From: Urechis unicinctus
Lineage: Eukaryota; Annelida; Polychaeta; Xenopneusta; Urechidae
Length of the DNA stretch: 64,000 nt
NCBI GenBank assembly: GCA_034190875.2
Contig: CM067344.1
Span: 69,365,527 to 69,429,526 of the forward strand
Direction of reading: 5' to 3'
Shown: positions 14,905-55,825 of the stretch, piece by piece
Layout: each line of letters starts with the position of its first letter
Position numbering within the stretch: the first letter of the stretch is position 1
Notes under the pieces: model-generated
Told to the model about the DNA's origin: nothing
Databases searched by the model: none
Seen by the model: the letters and a program-made list of their open reading frames with translations, nothing else
Program-made: the position numbers and the translations under genes

Positions 14905-17900
14905 TCACCAAACAGAACATTTGTGAGTTGGGTTCATTCCACTGCCGCTTGCGCAGTTAAAAGCTTCCTGAAATTCGTTTGAGTTGGAAAGTGGACCTAT
15001 CACCCTGGAAACAACAGAAACAGAGATGAATCGTTATGTATCTATGTCTGCATTGACTCTAGACACAAGTTAACAGTACGCTATGACGTTAACTCAAATG
15101 ATTGGGCGTTATCGTACCTGAATCGGCGAGCACTGTGGGCGCCGGAGCGGATCGAGCGAATGTGAGACTGATGTCGAGCCGTGCCGCACCAAACCTTCAC
15201 ACATACCACCATGAGTTTCAACCGCCAGAGTAGAGATATATTCATCATCTCACACTGTGTCCACCTTAATTTGTTACTGAATTGGCGATTAGCGGTTGTT
15301 AAAGACTATGACACGTGCTGCAAATGGGTTGGGTTATTTCTCCAAGAAAAGCTTCCTTTACTGATGGCGCGAGACGATTGAATATGGTCAGCAGTACTGA
15401 ATATGGAATGAATACTAATTGTTTTGTGTGTCAGTTATTCACTGTTCTCTGAGCCTCTGCATTTTGGAAAGTTGTAAGTCTAAGTGATCATTGCTGAGCT
15501 ATAGACAGTAATGTTTCTGACGGCGGACTTTCCGGCACATGTTGAAGAGGTGGGGATGTATAGATCAACGTTTAAACAGTACCATTGACAATACATCCGG
15601 CACTAGCAAGCCACAAAGTGTTGAAAACAAGGTCGCATATCTTGGATATCATATATTTGAGAAGAGAATTTCATTTGGGAATATTTAACATGTACACACC
15701 TGTGCGAAGTTGAGGAAGAAGATCTGATTATGAGTGAGACTGAGGCCAGGTAAGGCCGCCTCCTCGCGACCCTGCTCCTCCACCCAGGTTCTGTACGCCT
15801 GAACCAACACATGTAAACAGATAATAGAGCATATACATCCAATCTAGTCTTGTAAGAATGTTCGCACAGGTAAACAAATCAACTATAAATACCCATCCAC
15901 CCACACATCCCATATACTTATCCACAAAAGTAAACCAATTATTCATTAAGCCGCATATTCCATCAATCATGTCTTGAATGATTCACCACACAGGGCACAC
16001 ACAGCATGCACCAACTATAATACATCCAACCATTTCCTGGCCGCCTTACCCCCAGAGGTCATCTATTTGTACATACACCTCCATGCACCCATCAAAGCAC
16101 TTAATGCTTCACGCCGAAGGACACAGGGTATTCATACAATTATAATATATTCTTGTTTGCTTCTTAAATCGATTCATTAACTGAATATACCCCAATTCCT
16201 GGCGAGTTATCTACCTCGACTACACTAAGTAAAGCAATAACGATAAGTGATTTCGTTAAGTGTTGGGCCTACCCTGAAGGCTTGCTTGAGACCACCGTTA
16301 TCAGCTATATTCTCACCCTGTGTTAAGACACCGTTCAGCTGCAAGTTTCAATGACACGTTTATTGATCCATGTACATATCGGTCGTTACAATGTATCAGC
16401 TTTGTGCTTATTGTAGATAGGTACAAACTCAGCTGCTCACATTCATGTTGACTTGGGGGACAGTGAAGTTACCATACTGGTCAATGATACACTGGGCTCT
16501 CTCCTTGAACCTTAGAATAACACTGTCTGACCACCACTGTTTCAAGTTGCCATCCTTGTCGTACTGGCGTCCTTGTTAAAGCATTAACGACAAACATATT
16601 ACCATCAGTACAACCAGGCGTCTTGATTAAAGCATCAATGACAAACATATTATCATCAGTACAACCAGACGTCGTGGTTAAAGCATCAATGACAAACATA
16701 TTATCATCAGTACAACCAGACGTCCTGGTTAAAGCATCAACGACAAACATATTATCATCAGTACAGCCAGACGTCCTGGTTAAAGCATCGACGACAAACA
16801 TATTACCATCAGTAAAACAAGACGTCGTGGTTAAAGCACTAACGAAACAAACAATACGTGTTAGTACATACTGCTTTAGTAAAGTACGCGCATGCGTATG
16901 ATCACGCTGATACCTTTGTCGTCAAATCCGTGAGTTATCTCGTGACCTACGACCATGCCTATACCACCGAAGTTCATGGACCTGAAGGTAACATAACGTA
17001 TAATCGATTGATGTTCAAATATATATTTTGTGTTGTAATCCATCCCACTCGTCAAGAGGGATATACAGTTCATCTCAGTTTGCGTCAGTAAAGTACTCTG
17101 TTGTGATGGACGCGTCATGAGTTGTGTATATATATATGTGCTGTGTCTAGGGCCACAATGGCTTCCTTTAAATGCACATTGGTTTTGGTGCATGGAGACT
17201 TTCTTATAGAAGAGGACACGTGAACACGTAACCATTCAGCATTACAGCACGGTGCTTATCCATAACTTTCACTTAATTAATGACCCCCTCTGCAAACAGA
17301 TACCCCCTTCTACCTCAATAGTATAACAAGAGCACGTACAAACAATCAAACATGATGAGATATTTAAGCAATACCCTATCAAAATTACAGGGGAACTATC
17401 AATGAGCAAAGGTGTTGAAACGCGTAATTTTTACAGCTCTTTTGAAAAAAAAAAACCACTCACTTTGGATGGTCGCTATGGTAGAAAGGTGGCTGGAGTA
17501 TTCCCGCTGGGAATGCTGTGAGGTTCAGAAACGAACATAAAGTCGAGTGTTGACAAACGGAGATAAATTAGTACATCCATCAAAGGTATTGGTACTCACT
17601 AATCTGATTTGTTTTGGCAAAGTAGTAGGCATTGACCACTGCAGGTGAGGAGTACCACCTACGACGACACAAGCAGTAAGGAGATAGGGATAAGTTAACT
17701 TTCTAACGTGCTCCTGTTAGCAGATCTCTAGTAGATAAGCTACTTAGTTACCTATATTTGTTCCGTTACAACCCCTCGTTTACATACTGATTTCCTTGAT
17801 TTAAACCTCCCTTACGTATTTTCCTGCAAACAACAAATCCAATGTTTTCATTTATGTACATACGTACTTACTTTCCCACACTCTTACTTCCGGGCAGCAT

Positions 17901-20900
17901 CAAAAGTAGAAGTAGCCGGCAGCTGGCCCTCACTCACCTGGATTTGTCGACAGGCGCACCAATTGTGCGTAGTCTGTCACGTACCGCGGCACGTTTAAGA
18001 GTTAGAATGTTGTCAAAGAACAGGTCGCCTGCCATTTCAGTCTGCAAGCCAAATTGACTAGGACGTTACAACAATATGATACATCGGATCGACCGTTAAG
18101 AAGCCTTGTTCAGGTAACTTACTTCATTCCAGTCGGCATTTAGTGCTGTGTCGTTGGTTATATAGTCCGGGTAGCCTATTTGTTCTTGAATATTCATTGC
18201 CTGGCAAACAATATAAGCCCAGCTATATCAATGACAACTAGCCCAACAGACCAACAGTCGATCGGGTACTCCCTTGTTGGTCTAACAGGAAAACTCACTT
18301 TTATTGGTAGATTGACAAACATGCTTAACTTATCATCACTTCTTACATAACAAATACGAACTGAGAAGAATTTTAAGCCACCAACGGTGAGAGTATTGAC
18401 TGATTTTAATGAATATGAAATTTTTTTAACAAATCTCCGGGCGAATTCTGGTGGTTGTCAGCAACCGGTCTCTTGAATTACGTTGTCGTAAACGACCGCG
18501 CGGAAAGTTTTTATCATACCATCATCTGCCTGATAATACATTTCACAGGTGAGTCAGTTTATACTAGATTTATCTCGCCGCCATATTGGAATTAAGTCGG
18601 AAAAGTTAATCGCCTCGCACATTTTAGGCGATTATGCATATTTACAAGTTGTTGCCATTCCTGAGACTCTAATGCGATTCATGATACTGATTGCTTATTT
18701 AATTGGACTTGTTAAATCAAGTTGACATCGCAAAGGTAAGGTCTTATCATCGAATTTTCTACATTGGAAACGCCATCTTCGAGAACCAAGAGGTAGCGCA
18801 AGCTCCACTTGGTTCAAAAGAGCTAATGACAACTCATCGCGGGGCTGTTACTCCTCTATACAGTGGAGAGATATGTGCACAATAAACCTTCTCGTGGGCC
18901 ACTTGGCGTGTTGATCCATCCAACCAGGGTACATCTTCAAGTAAATCCTCAAAAGCGCCTTTTATCTTCGAAATCATACGAACTGCCTGCAGAACGAAAG
19001 TTACATCAACCAATTTGTTTGTTTGCACATGCCTGGGCTATTTTATAACCATGTTAAGCCTTTAATACAATGCCTGTTGATCTGGCCCAGACTCACATCA
19101 GCCTTGGCGTCCTCATCAAAATACTCTCGAATGAACATTCGCCCCAGTGCCATGCCGTAATTTAAATTGGCGTTTGACACACATTTTGACCACCGTTCTT
19201 CCTCACGAACCGTCCCAAAGAGAGCCTGCAGTAAGACCAGACACGTGCATTAGTATTCGCATTGCATTCGCATGGTGCATCAATCGATCATACAAGAAGT
19301 GTTCACGGAGTGAAATGGTGTACCACAACATGATCGAGATAACTAGCTGTATATAATGAGATGGATACGACTTGAAACGAAGTAACGAGCAAGGAGACAG
19401 GAGAGATACAGTAGTTAAGCATTAGACTACCGTGCCATAAAAACCACTCTAAACTTCGAATTCCAAGAAAAGACAAACCGAAAATAACCATCCCCAACGC
19501 TACTGATGTCAACCTCACTAACTTGGTTGCCCATCATAACAGCCTTTGTCAAACGTTATGAATGTTCAATAGAAAACGCAAAAACAACTGATCATATATA
19601 CCCGAGTATCATGACGGGCTTATTTCGTAAGCTGATGAAATAACCGGAAGAACGAACCATTTACTTTTAGACATTCCATGTTATTAACATATGTAATGAG
19701 CAAGACGTACATATCGGCTCGTTGATGTTAATGATACGTCAGCGCTGTCAAAACAATTCAATGTTTAAAATGAATAATTCATATTTTGAAAGTAGAATAA
19801 AAACACGAACGTGTACTTGATACTTATTTGTAAATATACTCACCCTGACGTAACTGCGACGAGCATCAATGAAATCTTGAGACATGTACGCCACGCTACC
19901 CATTGCGGTTCGCCATTTCAGGTAATTTGCTACTTGCCTGGATATGACCGCATAACCATAGATAAACAAATGCACAGATTAAGTCGGTGTTGAACTCAAC
20001 TGTCTCTTTTTATTACCAAGAGACAGTTGGTTTCTATTAGTTTCATGGCATTTGGGCAGTTGAGTTGGCTGTCTGCCAATGTGCGCAACATATACATCAT
20101 CTGGTCTAATAGCTCTGATCTTTGACGACACTGACAAGACACTGATTTAACGGAGTATTTTTTCACACAGCCACTTCAAAACACGAACATAAGAAACACT
20201 TCTTTTCATCATAGAGCGCATGAACAAGAAGCTTGGATATATCAACGAAGCGTAAGCTAATTGTATCCGACACTCTCCCTTTTCAGCAGCGATGCCCCCC
20301 AATAAATAGCGTATGTGTATATTATTGAGACATATCTGAAAACATACCTCTTGGGTGAATCAGACAGCAATTGACCTAGACGCATCAAGTAGTCGCGCGC
20401 GTAGACGACCACGGCTTGACTCTCATCGATGCGCACGGAGACGTTGGAAAACACGAGTCCCATGTACCTGGTCCAATCGATTTCCTGACAAGAGAGTATA
20501 TTTCAATTAACTGACTTAAAAAAAATTAGTGCCGCTTTCATTATCCTGCTATTGAGACTAATAGGATGTGTACCTACTTCTGTGAGATTGGATAATTCCG
20601 AAAGCTTCATTTTATTGTACATGGCTTCTCGGTCTCGTCGCTGGTCTTTGGGAGTGGTTATCTGATCAAATAGGAACTTACCACTTCGTACAAAAATGCA
20701 TCATGAAACAGAACCATAATCGTCGCGCATCGTGAAAAATAATATACTAACATTTGCCAAGCGGATCTCGAAGTCGACCATTTCCTCCATTTCTCGGTCG
20801 GCTCTTTCTGGGTCTGCATCCAAAAGCTTCGCTACGTCGGAAGCAAATGTCTGATAGGACAGGAGTATCGGATCATATCTGTCCCCGAGGTAGTAATCTC

Positions 20901-22107
20901 GACTTGGCATACCAAGACTGGCCTGGTCAATCTTGACGGCCACATATTGCACGCAGAAAAGCACATCGAATGTGGGAAACACAATGCAAAGAGTGGCGAA
21001 AATGGATTGATCAAAGCCTGAGATCGGCCCACAGTTGCTTGCTGGTAATACAGTTTAAGAAGTTAGAGGTTTTGATGTGTATTGATACCCAACAAAGGCT
21101 GATATAGAACGTGGCATCGGAGCCAGCATCTTATGTTCTACCTGAATGACATTGACTTCCGAGTCTCTGTCGTCCGCTCCGACTCCCATGGAAAACAGTG
21201 ACCGTCTACCCACCAACCTCTGATCAGCTAGCGTTGTTGTGATGTCAAACGACGCGTCGTCAAAATTGTTCTCGAGAACCGGCCATCCTCCCAGAGAATC
21301 CAGAAGCTCCAGCATGGGGGTCCCTCGCCTGCTCTCAATAGCACCTACAACCGACAGTCGATTCGCAATGCAACCCAATAGAAACAACAAAACGATGCAA
21401 TTATCAAGATTCAACCAAGAACAGTATAAGAAGCTCACTTGTATTGAGACAGGATTGATAAAGAAGTTTGGCTTCTGAGATCGCTGAAATTTCGTTCGAT
21501 GTACTCGGTGCTTCCAGCAGACCTGTACACGAAAAATCGATCGATACGCCGAAGACCTATCAAGGGATACCGCGAGTTCATGATTTAAGTCATCAAATAT
21601 AGAGAAAAATATTTCTAAAGTACAGAAGCCACCTGAATGATATCATACGAGCATCCTAACCCTTCAGTGTAGCATGAAGATTGTCTCGTAACTTGGTGAA
21701 GGTGCTATAACTATATTTGTCATCAGGGATCACGTGTCTCCGGTTCCATGAGCCGCATGCGTAGTCGAAGAAGTTGTCACAAGGATTAACAGTCGTATCC
21801 ATGGCTTCCATTATGCTGGCGGCTGTCAAGTCAAGTCATTTGTAATCATCAAATTACAGTAATAATTGTGGTTGATTAAAATCATTGAATCACAAATGAT
21901 ACAGGCGTAGATAAAGACCTGTATTCTCACATATGAGGATAATTATTTCCATTGTGAAATAAATTTTATCTCATGTCAACGATCACATGAAGGTTTCATT
22001 TCTCTTTATATTGATTGTGGTCAGAACACCTGCTTTGACGCAAGCTGGTGTGAGACAGATGTCTGGTTCAGCAGGTGAGGCCGGTGTCGGTGAGCTGTTA
22101 GGTACAT
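14905..22107 (-). CDS. Neprilysin-like M13 zinc metallopeptidase, copy 1 ectodomain (20 exons)
   Basis: Exons from 5' to 3': 22030-22107, 21661-21822, 21439-21522, 21142-21344, 20752-20931, 20578-20661, 20348-20484, 19844-19937, 19097-19225, 18888-18986, 18123-18200, 17938-18041, 17600-17658, 17464-17515, 16914-16981, 16441-16571, 16273-16338, 15700-15798, 15118-15194, 14905-15004. All junctions keep phase. Motifs: [12 protein letters not shown] near the start; VVNAYY substrate-binding motif; [12 protein letters not shown] zinc site (HExxH); GENIADNGG supplying the third zinc ligand; HSARRFRVIG matching the neprilysin His/Arg pair; C-terminal CSVW of the M13 family. The protein should cut small peptides outside the cell. 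The first exon starts with two bases, so an upstream exon is required. None was found locally, and the exon pair at 38518-38657 and 52794-52894 fits in phase, giving 774 residues. Confidence 0.9.
16572..16850. repeat. 51-bp minisatellite in copy 1 intron
   Basis: About five copies of a 51-bp unit lying between the HExxH exon (16914-16981) and the next exon (16441-16571). On the gene's strand each unit contains TTTAACCAGGACG or a near match, resembling the true acceptor of the following exon. The same array, longer, sits in the matching intron of copy 2. Confidence 0.92.
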
Positions 22108-23460
22108 CTACACTTCCACATATGACAATAAACACATTATATATCATAGCACACACGAACAAATATAACCATCAATAATGCTCTCATTTCACACATCTAC
22201 AAGTAGGGTTACGTTTATGGAAATCGGATGTATTTGCACCCTATTATGGAATATGTTTACTTACGCGGGGCATGGTTGGGAGGTTCCCGGCCAGATGGCT
22301 CTCTCGGTGGTGGAGCAACTGATAAGTGTAAATACGATAGGAACACAAGCGCCACCGAGCTACGACACGTGTACATCCCGACGAAATTGTACCAGGTCAA
22401 TGGTAAGGACAATCCACGCCAAACGGACAAGAAGAATGTCTCCCCGGTATATATACTAAGGACGCAATCACGTGCAGGAATGCTGCGCACGAACCACCAA
22501 GACAACTCTTATTAATGTTTTAGCCGTTTTTCCTATGGCTAACCATTTGGGTCTTTTTCTTGTAATCTTTAGTGGTTGACTATTTTGACGTTTGCGCCCT
22601 ATGTCACTGCATTTAAAATACATATGTAAGTACAATCATTATATCTCCCGATTATCATGAACACATTTAGATATCATCTTGCCTTCTTATTGACAACTAA
22701 AGCATCACAAACATGACTGTGTGTGTCAAGTTGTCTAGAGGAAATGAATGAAATTTTATGTCCAAATGACATCAAACATTGAGGAATGGATATAAAATGA
22801 GCCAAAACTCTTTATATCGGCTTTTCTAAGTAAATTTGATATCATTCATAGAACAACTTTTCTATGGGTAATATAGCGTTGCTGATGCTGTTAACTGACA
22901 TTTGTTCAGATCGCCACAACGTCTGCCTTGTACAACATATTCCACGCCACAGTGCCATTGCCACAGCTCGACTGTTGACAGGCCACTGCAAGTCCACTTT
23001 GACCCTAGGCCATTTGCTTGATACACAATGTTAAAAACGGCTATGGCAGCCGACACGCATTGTGGTATTGAAATGAATACAAATTTAGCTTTGTTAATGT
23101 GAAGAAGCTTTTTGTGCAGCATTCGTGAATAATTTGCCGTTAAATACAAGTGTATGTTGATATTTAAACATCCAAGAATGCACACAGCACCATACATATT
23201 CCTCTTGCGTTGTTTGTTCATTAGAAGAGGAGAATTGAATATCTCTATTTTTACGGGTTCTGTCAAAGAGGATCTCATTATCACCGTACTCGGCCTTCAC
23301 CCGGCGCGGTATGTTTGGACATAACTAGGGACGAAGGTCAAATCCTCCCTAATACGAACGATGATGACGTCGTAAGCAGAGTAAGCATCGCAGAGGGTAA
23401 GAGGTCATGTGAAATTGCATGATGTACCAGAGGTCATGTGTGTGTCATATCTGTTACAAA

Positions 23461-23705
23461 TGGTCTCCGTGGCGTTGTGGTTTACTGCTTCGCCATTCGA
23501 CCCCCAGGCTGTGGGTTCGATCCCTGGGTGTGGCAACCTGACTGGTTACTCGTGAATCGGATGATCACGCTAAAAAGACGGTCCCATCTCTCTAAAAAAG
23601 GGATGTAAAATACCCTCGGATGACGGTGGCAGCAACCACCCGCAGAGATGCCGAAGGAAGGGCATCCCGCTGTAAAAAAAAACCGCTACAAACACAAAAA
23701 CAATG
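23461..23705 (+). mobile_element. tRNA-derived SINE
   Basis: The head looks like a tRNA-type pol III promoter: an A-box-like GTGGCGTTGTGG (23469-23480) and a perfect B box GGTTCGATCCC (23514-23524). A body of about 150 bp follows, with CGCAGAGATGCCGAAGGAAG and GGCATCCCGCTG, then an A-rich tail. The loops do not form a convincing intact tRNA, so a SINE is preferred over a tRNA gene. Family not assigned. Confidence 0.75.
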
Positions 23706-23867
23706 ACTGGACAGCAATAATCGACGGACCCATAAAAACCGCTCTTCAATAAGTGGGCTTGGTCGAGGAAGTCAGTCAGATGATGATGATGATGATGATG
23801 ATCTCACCCATTCCACTCAGCCCATCGCTCTACGCCCATTGCAGTATCCCTCGCCATGTTGCATCGA

Positions 23868-23955
23868 CGTTACACAGCCTGAGTTACACAGCCTTAGTTA
23901 CACAGCCTGAGTTACACAGCCTTAGTTACACAGCCTGAGTTACACAGCCTGAGTA
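23868..23955. repeat. 14-bp tandem repeat
   Basis: Six to seven copies of GTTACACAGCCTGA or GTTACACAGCCTTA. Confidence 0.85.
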
Positions 23956-25701
23956 ACACGGGCGGTAAACTGGTTTCCATTGCCCATGACATATGGTAGC
24001 GTGACGTCAGTTCCGACCTTCATCATCTGACGAGTCATCAAGCCAGGAACTGATGCATAACAGCCACGATCATATCGGAAGTATTGTGACGTTATGACAG
24101 ACGTTATGACACACGAGAGTTGTGAGATTTAGCATGATTGACCACACAGCTGACGTCATTCTTAGCAAATGGCGGCTTCCACTGGTTGCTAGTGTTTGCC
24201 TTTTATCGCTGTGTATAAGAGACTTTTTCCATCGCTCGTTTTCTAGACTACTGCATTCTACTGGAGCGGCGACCATTCTAATCACAAGGTCAGTATTGTT
24301 ACACCGACGGAGCAGTATGTTGTCAGCTACATTTTACAGTTCAGCAAATTCATTTGAATCACCGTGCTTGAGATGAATAGCTAATTTATTGCATGCTGTT
24401 TTTATCAAATCTACACTTGCACCAGAAATAAATCAATAATACATTCTTCCCTTTGATACCGAGATTTATTGTGGACAATACAAAATAAGTTGATTGAATT
24501 AAAGTTTGGAACAAATATTATGCACCCATCATTTTGTCCTAAATTGTAAACATTCGCAGGACCGTTGTTAATTCACCTATATATCTTTACGATTAGCCTG
24601 TAAAGGAATACAATACATCTTAAATGAACCCAATGTTGTTACCACCTCCCCACTTTATTATATATTCTAGCCTTTATATCATGGTTAGATAAACTGCAAC
24701 CCTTAGTGTCTGCAATAAACAGAACTCGTTGTTAGAATGATAAATAGGACAATCCATTCAGTAAACAAGAGGTATGCAACCAATAGAGTGCTGCCATGAA
24801 CAATATGGACCTGTTCAGTTGTTAATCAGCTCAATGTGATAACGTTTAGCTTAAACATCACCCATAGTGTTTTACGGTAAAAATATATCACTTACTTTGT
24901 GCAACATAACAATGTATTTTAAAGGCATGCAACATCCCTTTCGAACACAACACCTAGAATTGAAATTGTTTAAAAGAAAACACATTTTAAATATATGAGT
25001 AGCATCTAACGTTGGCAGTATGATACAAGAACAAAACAACAACAACCAGGTGCCTACTGTTTTATATGTACAACATGTCAACAAAGAGCCCATAGTTAAG
25101 CTAAGAGAGTCCACTAACGCCTCCGATGGACAAATCGTGTGACCATAAATAGAAGCGCACATGTCAGCTGAAAAGTTGCTCTTCATAACGTCTTACATCA
25201 AAGCGCGGCAACAAAGCAGTTTGTTTTTGGGGTGTGATCGCCTCGACCAATCAGGCGACTCAAGATGATGGTCTTTCTGATGTTGGCTGAGCTGTCCCTC
25301 GTTCTCGTGTTCATTTTAAGGTAGAGACGAAGCTGACATAGTCGCCGCATAGCCAGTCTGAGTGAGCCCTCTTAGCATATCTATTGGTTCTTTGATGTTA
25401 ATGCGAGAGTTGTCTTAGCTTATTTATACACTTTGCAGATATAGCAGACGATCAAAAACATTATCAAGCGTTTTGGCGTTTCCACTGCCCTGTCATGCTA
25501 GGACAATCAGTCTTTGCTCTGTGGTAGTCTAGTGTGATAAACAATGGAACTGAGGTACTTTGTAAATGCCTGGCACATCCTTATAAGGAAACCAGCGCGA
25601 GTCATGTGGTTCGCGGCAAAATGCCGGTAACTGGATCGGGAGGAGGTACATAACGGTCTCCAATACTGGTTCCAGGTAGCAGCAGGGTTTGTTTAAGGTC
25701 C

Positions 25702-52894
<27,193 letters not shown>

Positions 52895-52990
52895 GGTGCG
52901 AGTCTCCGCCACACAACTTAAGTGACACTATAAACTATGGCCGATTATAGCCCTGGATGAGGCAGTGAGAGCGATGGGCGGGGAAGGTGG
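52895..52990 (-). promoter_or_regulatory. Probable promoter/5' UTR of the neprilysin-like gene
   Basis: Upstream of the start codon lie a TATA-like TTTATAG on the minus strand (about 52928-52936) and a GC box (GGGCGGGG at 52976-52983 on the plus strand). The flank to about 53030 is GC-richer than its surroundings. Position and composition suggest a promoter; the transcription start is not known. Confidence 0.4.
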
Positions 52991-54519
52991 CTAGGTCTCC
53001 ATCGCGCGCCCCGGGAGGGCTAACGAGCCAGCACTGTACAACAATGCTACAAGGTGATGAATCTGTCACGTACCTGCCGTGTCATTCACTGTTGTTGGCT
53101 AACAACACACGAGCCGGTAATAATCCGCCAATCCAACGTCCTCTTTTGCCTTTTTAAGTGAGAGCTGCATGTGATGCCCGGCGCCACGGTGATGTATGTA
53201 GAGTGGCACGCTGCTTTCTTGTCGTGGTAGGTGGTCAGGCTTGGCATCAGCGTGTATATAAGGCCGTGTGAGGCAGATGTGAACGTGGCCCTCGCCTCTC
53301 CTTCGGCCACCCCCGTGTACGCGCCTTCTCAGCTGATTTCGCTTTTATATGGACGCTACCTTTAACATCCTTTTATCTCTCCATGCGATTATGTCAAACA
53401 AATGGCGGTATTCCGTAGCAGATTATCAAAGGTCAGCTTGACCATAAGGGGCCACTACCGCGGGGGCTGGCGAGGAGTGAAATGTGAAGGGGCTTGCTTG
53501 TTACTTAAGGCAACAATTGCGTCCGGTGGCATGGCCCCGTTCAGTATGCTTGTGTCCCTGACAGCTCGCTCAGAGACAAATGAGCCTGCTGAGGCTGTGA
53601 AAGAAAATCCGTCAATTTGTCAAAGTTGACATTCCAGCGCTGGACACCTTAGTCAACACAATCTTGTCGAGTGCGATGAATATCTATCCCCGGTGCGAGT
53701 CAATAACCTGCTAGGCGAGGACAGACCGCTATCACTTGACATTTAATATTACCTCCGCCAAGATTGCCTTCGTTATAACAGGGACGCGACCAGGCTTAGC
53801 GCCAACGAAATTGGAGTTTTCTCTTCCTGTATGACCAATCTTTTCGACCAGGCACCTTAATCCATTTGGACTCAATCAGGCCTTAACCGATAAATGCTTC
53901 CCTGAGGGCCCGCCAATTTCCACCATAGGCATCCTTGGCGAGGCCCATGATGTCTTTCTATGTGCTCTCATTAACGACGCGCCGAGGCGCGATGCATATG
54001 AAGCTGCTGGGGGAGTGGCATTTGAAGATGTGAGGAAATGAACTACTAGTGTGAACTTGTTACTATAGCGAATTGGTCACGGCACGTTATGAAGTCAGCA
54101 GTCGGTTATATAAATCAACAGGTTTAACCAATAACCAGTCGCTAATGGAAACCATTGAGCGACCTCAGAAGATATATTTCAATATTGCTTCGCGTTTGGC
54201 TTCTCATTGAAGGGACCGGCAAAAAACTCGTGGGGTGGTAAAGGTATATCAGGCGTCCCTTGTAATTCCTCGAATAAAGCTGGAGTGGAATTTCACGAAC
54301 ACATTGACAATATGGAAATGAAGCGAACTCCTCACAAACAAAATTGTGTACGTTTGTACCCCCTTCTATCACTCATCACCATGAATTTATAATATGCCTA
54401 ATGTACATTACAAGTATGCGAAAATCGTGTGAAATGAAGCTTATCAACCTCGAGGTTGAAAATGTGAACCCGCTTCCCACATCCGGTTCCCAATTAGCCT
54501 CATTACTAGAGGTTCGTCA
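52991..54519. other. Spacer upstream of the neprilysin-like gene
   Basis: No gene firmly recognised. A TATATAAGG at about 53256-53264 on the plus strand is followed 140 bp later by a 75-codon open frame (53402-53629) with mixed, GC-rich codons but no recognised family. Confidence 0.4.
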
Positions 54520-55825
54520 CGGTACTGTTAAGCAACGCCTGGTGGTGCTGTTAAGTTACTTGGACGTAACGCCTTGCGGTGTTGTTAAGTTACGTGTTTG
54601 GTGGTGCTGTTAAGTTACGTGTTGGACGTAACGCCTGGCGGTGTTGTTAAGTTACGTCTGTGCAGTAACGCCTGGCGGTGTTGTTAAGTTACGTCTGTGC
54701 AGTAACCCCTGGCGGTGTTGTTAAGTTACGTGTGTGCTGTAACACCTCGCGGCAATGTTAAGTAACGTGTGTGCAGTAACCCCTGGCGGTGTTGTTAAGT
54801 TACGTCTGTGCAGCAACGCCTGGCGGTGTTGTTAAGTTACGTCTGTGTAGTAACCCATGGCGGTGTTGTTAAGTTACGTGTGTGCAGTAACCCCTGGCGG
54901 TGTTGTTAAGTTACGTCTGTGCAGTAACGCCTGGCGGTGTTGTTAAGTTACGTGTGTGGTGTAACGCCTGGCGGTGTTGTTAAGTTACGTGTGTGCTGTA
55001 ACACCTCGCGGCAATGTTATGTAAGTAACGTGTGTGCAGTAACCCCTGGCGGTGTTGTTAAGTTACGTCTGTGCAGTAACGCCTGGCCTGGTAAGGTGTT
55101 GTTAAGGTTAGTTACGTGTGTGTGTGTGGCAATGTTGTAACGCCTGGCGGTGTTGTTAAGTTACGTGTGTGCTGTAACACCTCGCGGCAATGTTAAGTAA
55201 CGTGTGTGCAGTAACGCTTGGCGGTGTTGTTAAGTTAGGTGTTTGTAGTAACGCCTGGCAGTGTCGTCATGTTACGTGTGCAGTAACGCCTGGCGGTGTT
55301 GTTAAGTTAAGCGTATGCAGTAACGCCTGGCGGTGTTGTTAAGTTATGTGTTTGTCGTAACGCCTGGCAGTGTCGTCATGTTACGTGTGCAGTAACGCCT
55401 GGCGGTGTTGTTAAGTTACGTCTGTGCAGTAACGCCTGGTGGTGTTGTTAAGTTACGCGTGTGCAGTAACGCCTGGCGGTGTTGTTAAGTTACGTCTGTG
55501 CAGTAACCCATGGCGGTGTTGTTAAGTTACGTCTGTGCAGTAACCCCTGGCGGTGTTGTTAAGTTACGTGTGTGTGTAACGCCTGGCGGTGTTGTTAAGT
55601 TACGTCTGTGCAGTAACGTCTGGCGGTGTTGTTGCGTTTGTGCAGTTACGTCTGGCGGTGTTGTGTTGTTTACAGTACGTTACGTTTGAGCAGTGCCGCA
55701 TGACGGTGTTGTTACGTTACGTTTGAGCAGTGCCGCCTGGCGGTGTTGTTACGTTACGTTTGAGCAGTGCCGCCTGACGGTGTTGTTACGTTACGTTTGA
55801 GCAGTGCCGCCTGGTGGTGTTGTCA
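54520..55825. repeat. Large minisatellite of about 37 bp, 1.3 kb long
   Basis: Roughly 34 copies of a unit reading GTAACGCCTGGCGGTGTTGT plus TAAGTTACGTGTGTGCA. Variants with CTGTGCAGTAACCCC and CTCGCGGCAATG form local higher-order patterns (for example around 54740, 55005 and 55175). The right end changes to TTACGTTTGAGCAGTGCCGC units. Confidence 0.95.

Larger units (their letters stand above)
22108..25701. other. Spacer between the two peptidase exon sets
   Basis: This is where copy 1's own promoter and N-terminal exons would be expected. I found no exon resembling the transmembrane exon at 38518-38657. It holds a SINE (about 23461-23705), a short tandem repeat (23868-23955) and a segment at about 25230-25400 that resembles 41960-42160. 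TTTATT at 24462 and 24653 would read as poly(A) signals for copy 2. Minus-strand open frames at 22862-23300 and 24872-25186 are unexplained. Confidence 0.45.

Noticed and set aside
23461..23540. tRNA gene
   Set aside because: A and B boxes are present, but the arms do not pair convincingly, and a SINE body with an A-rich tail follows.
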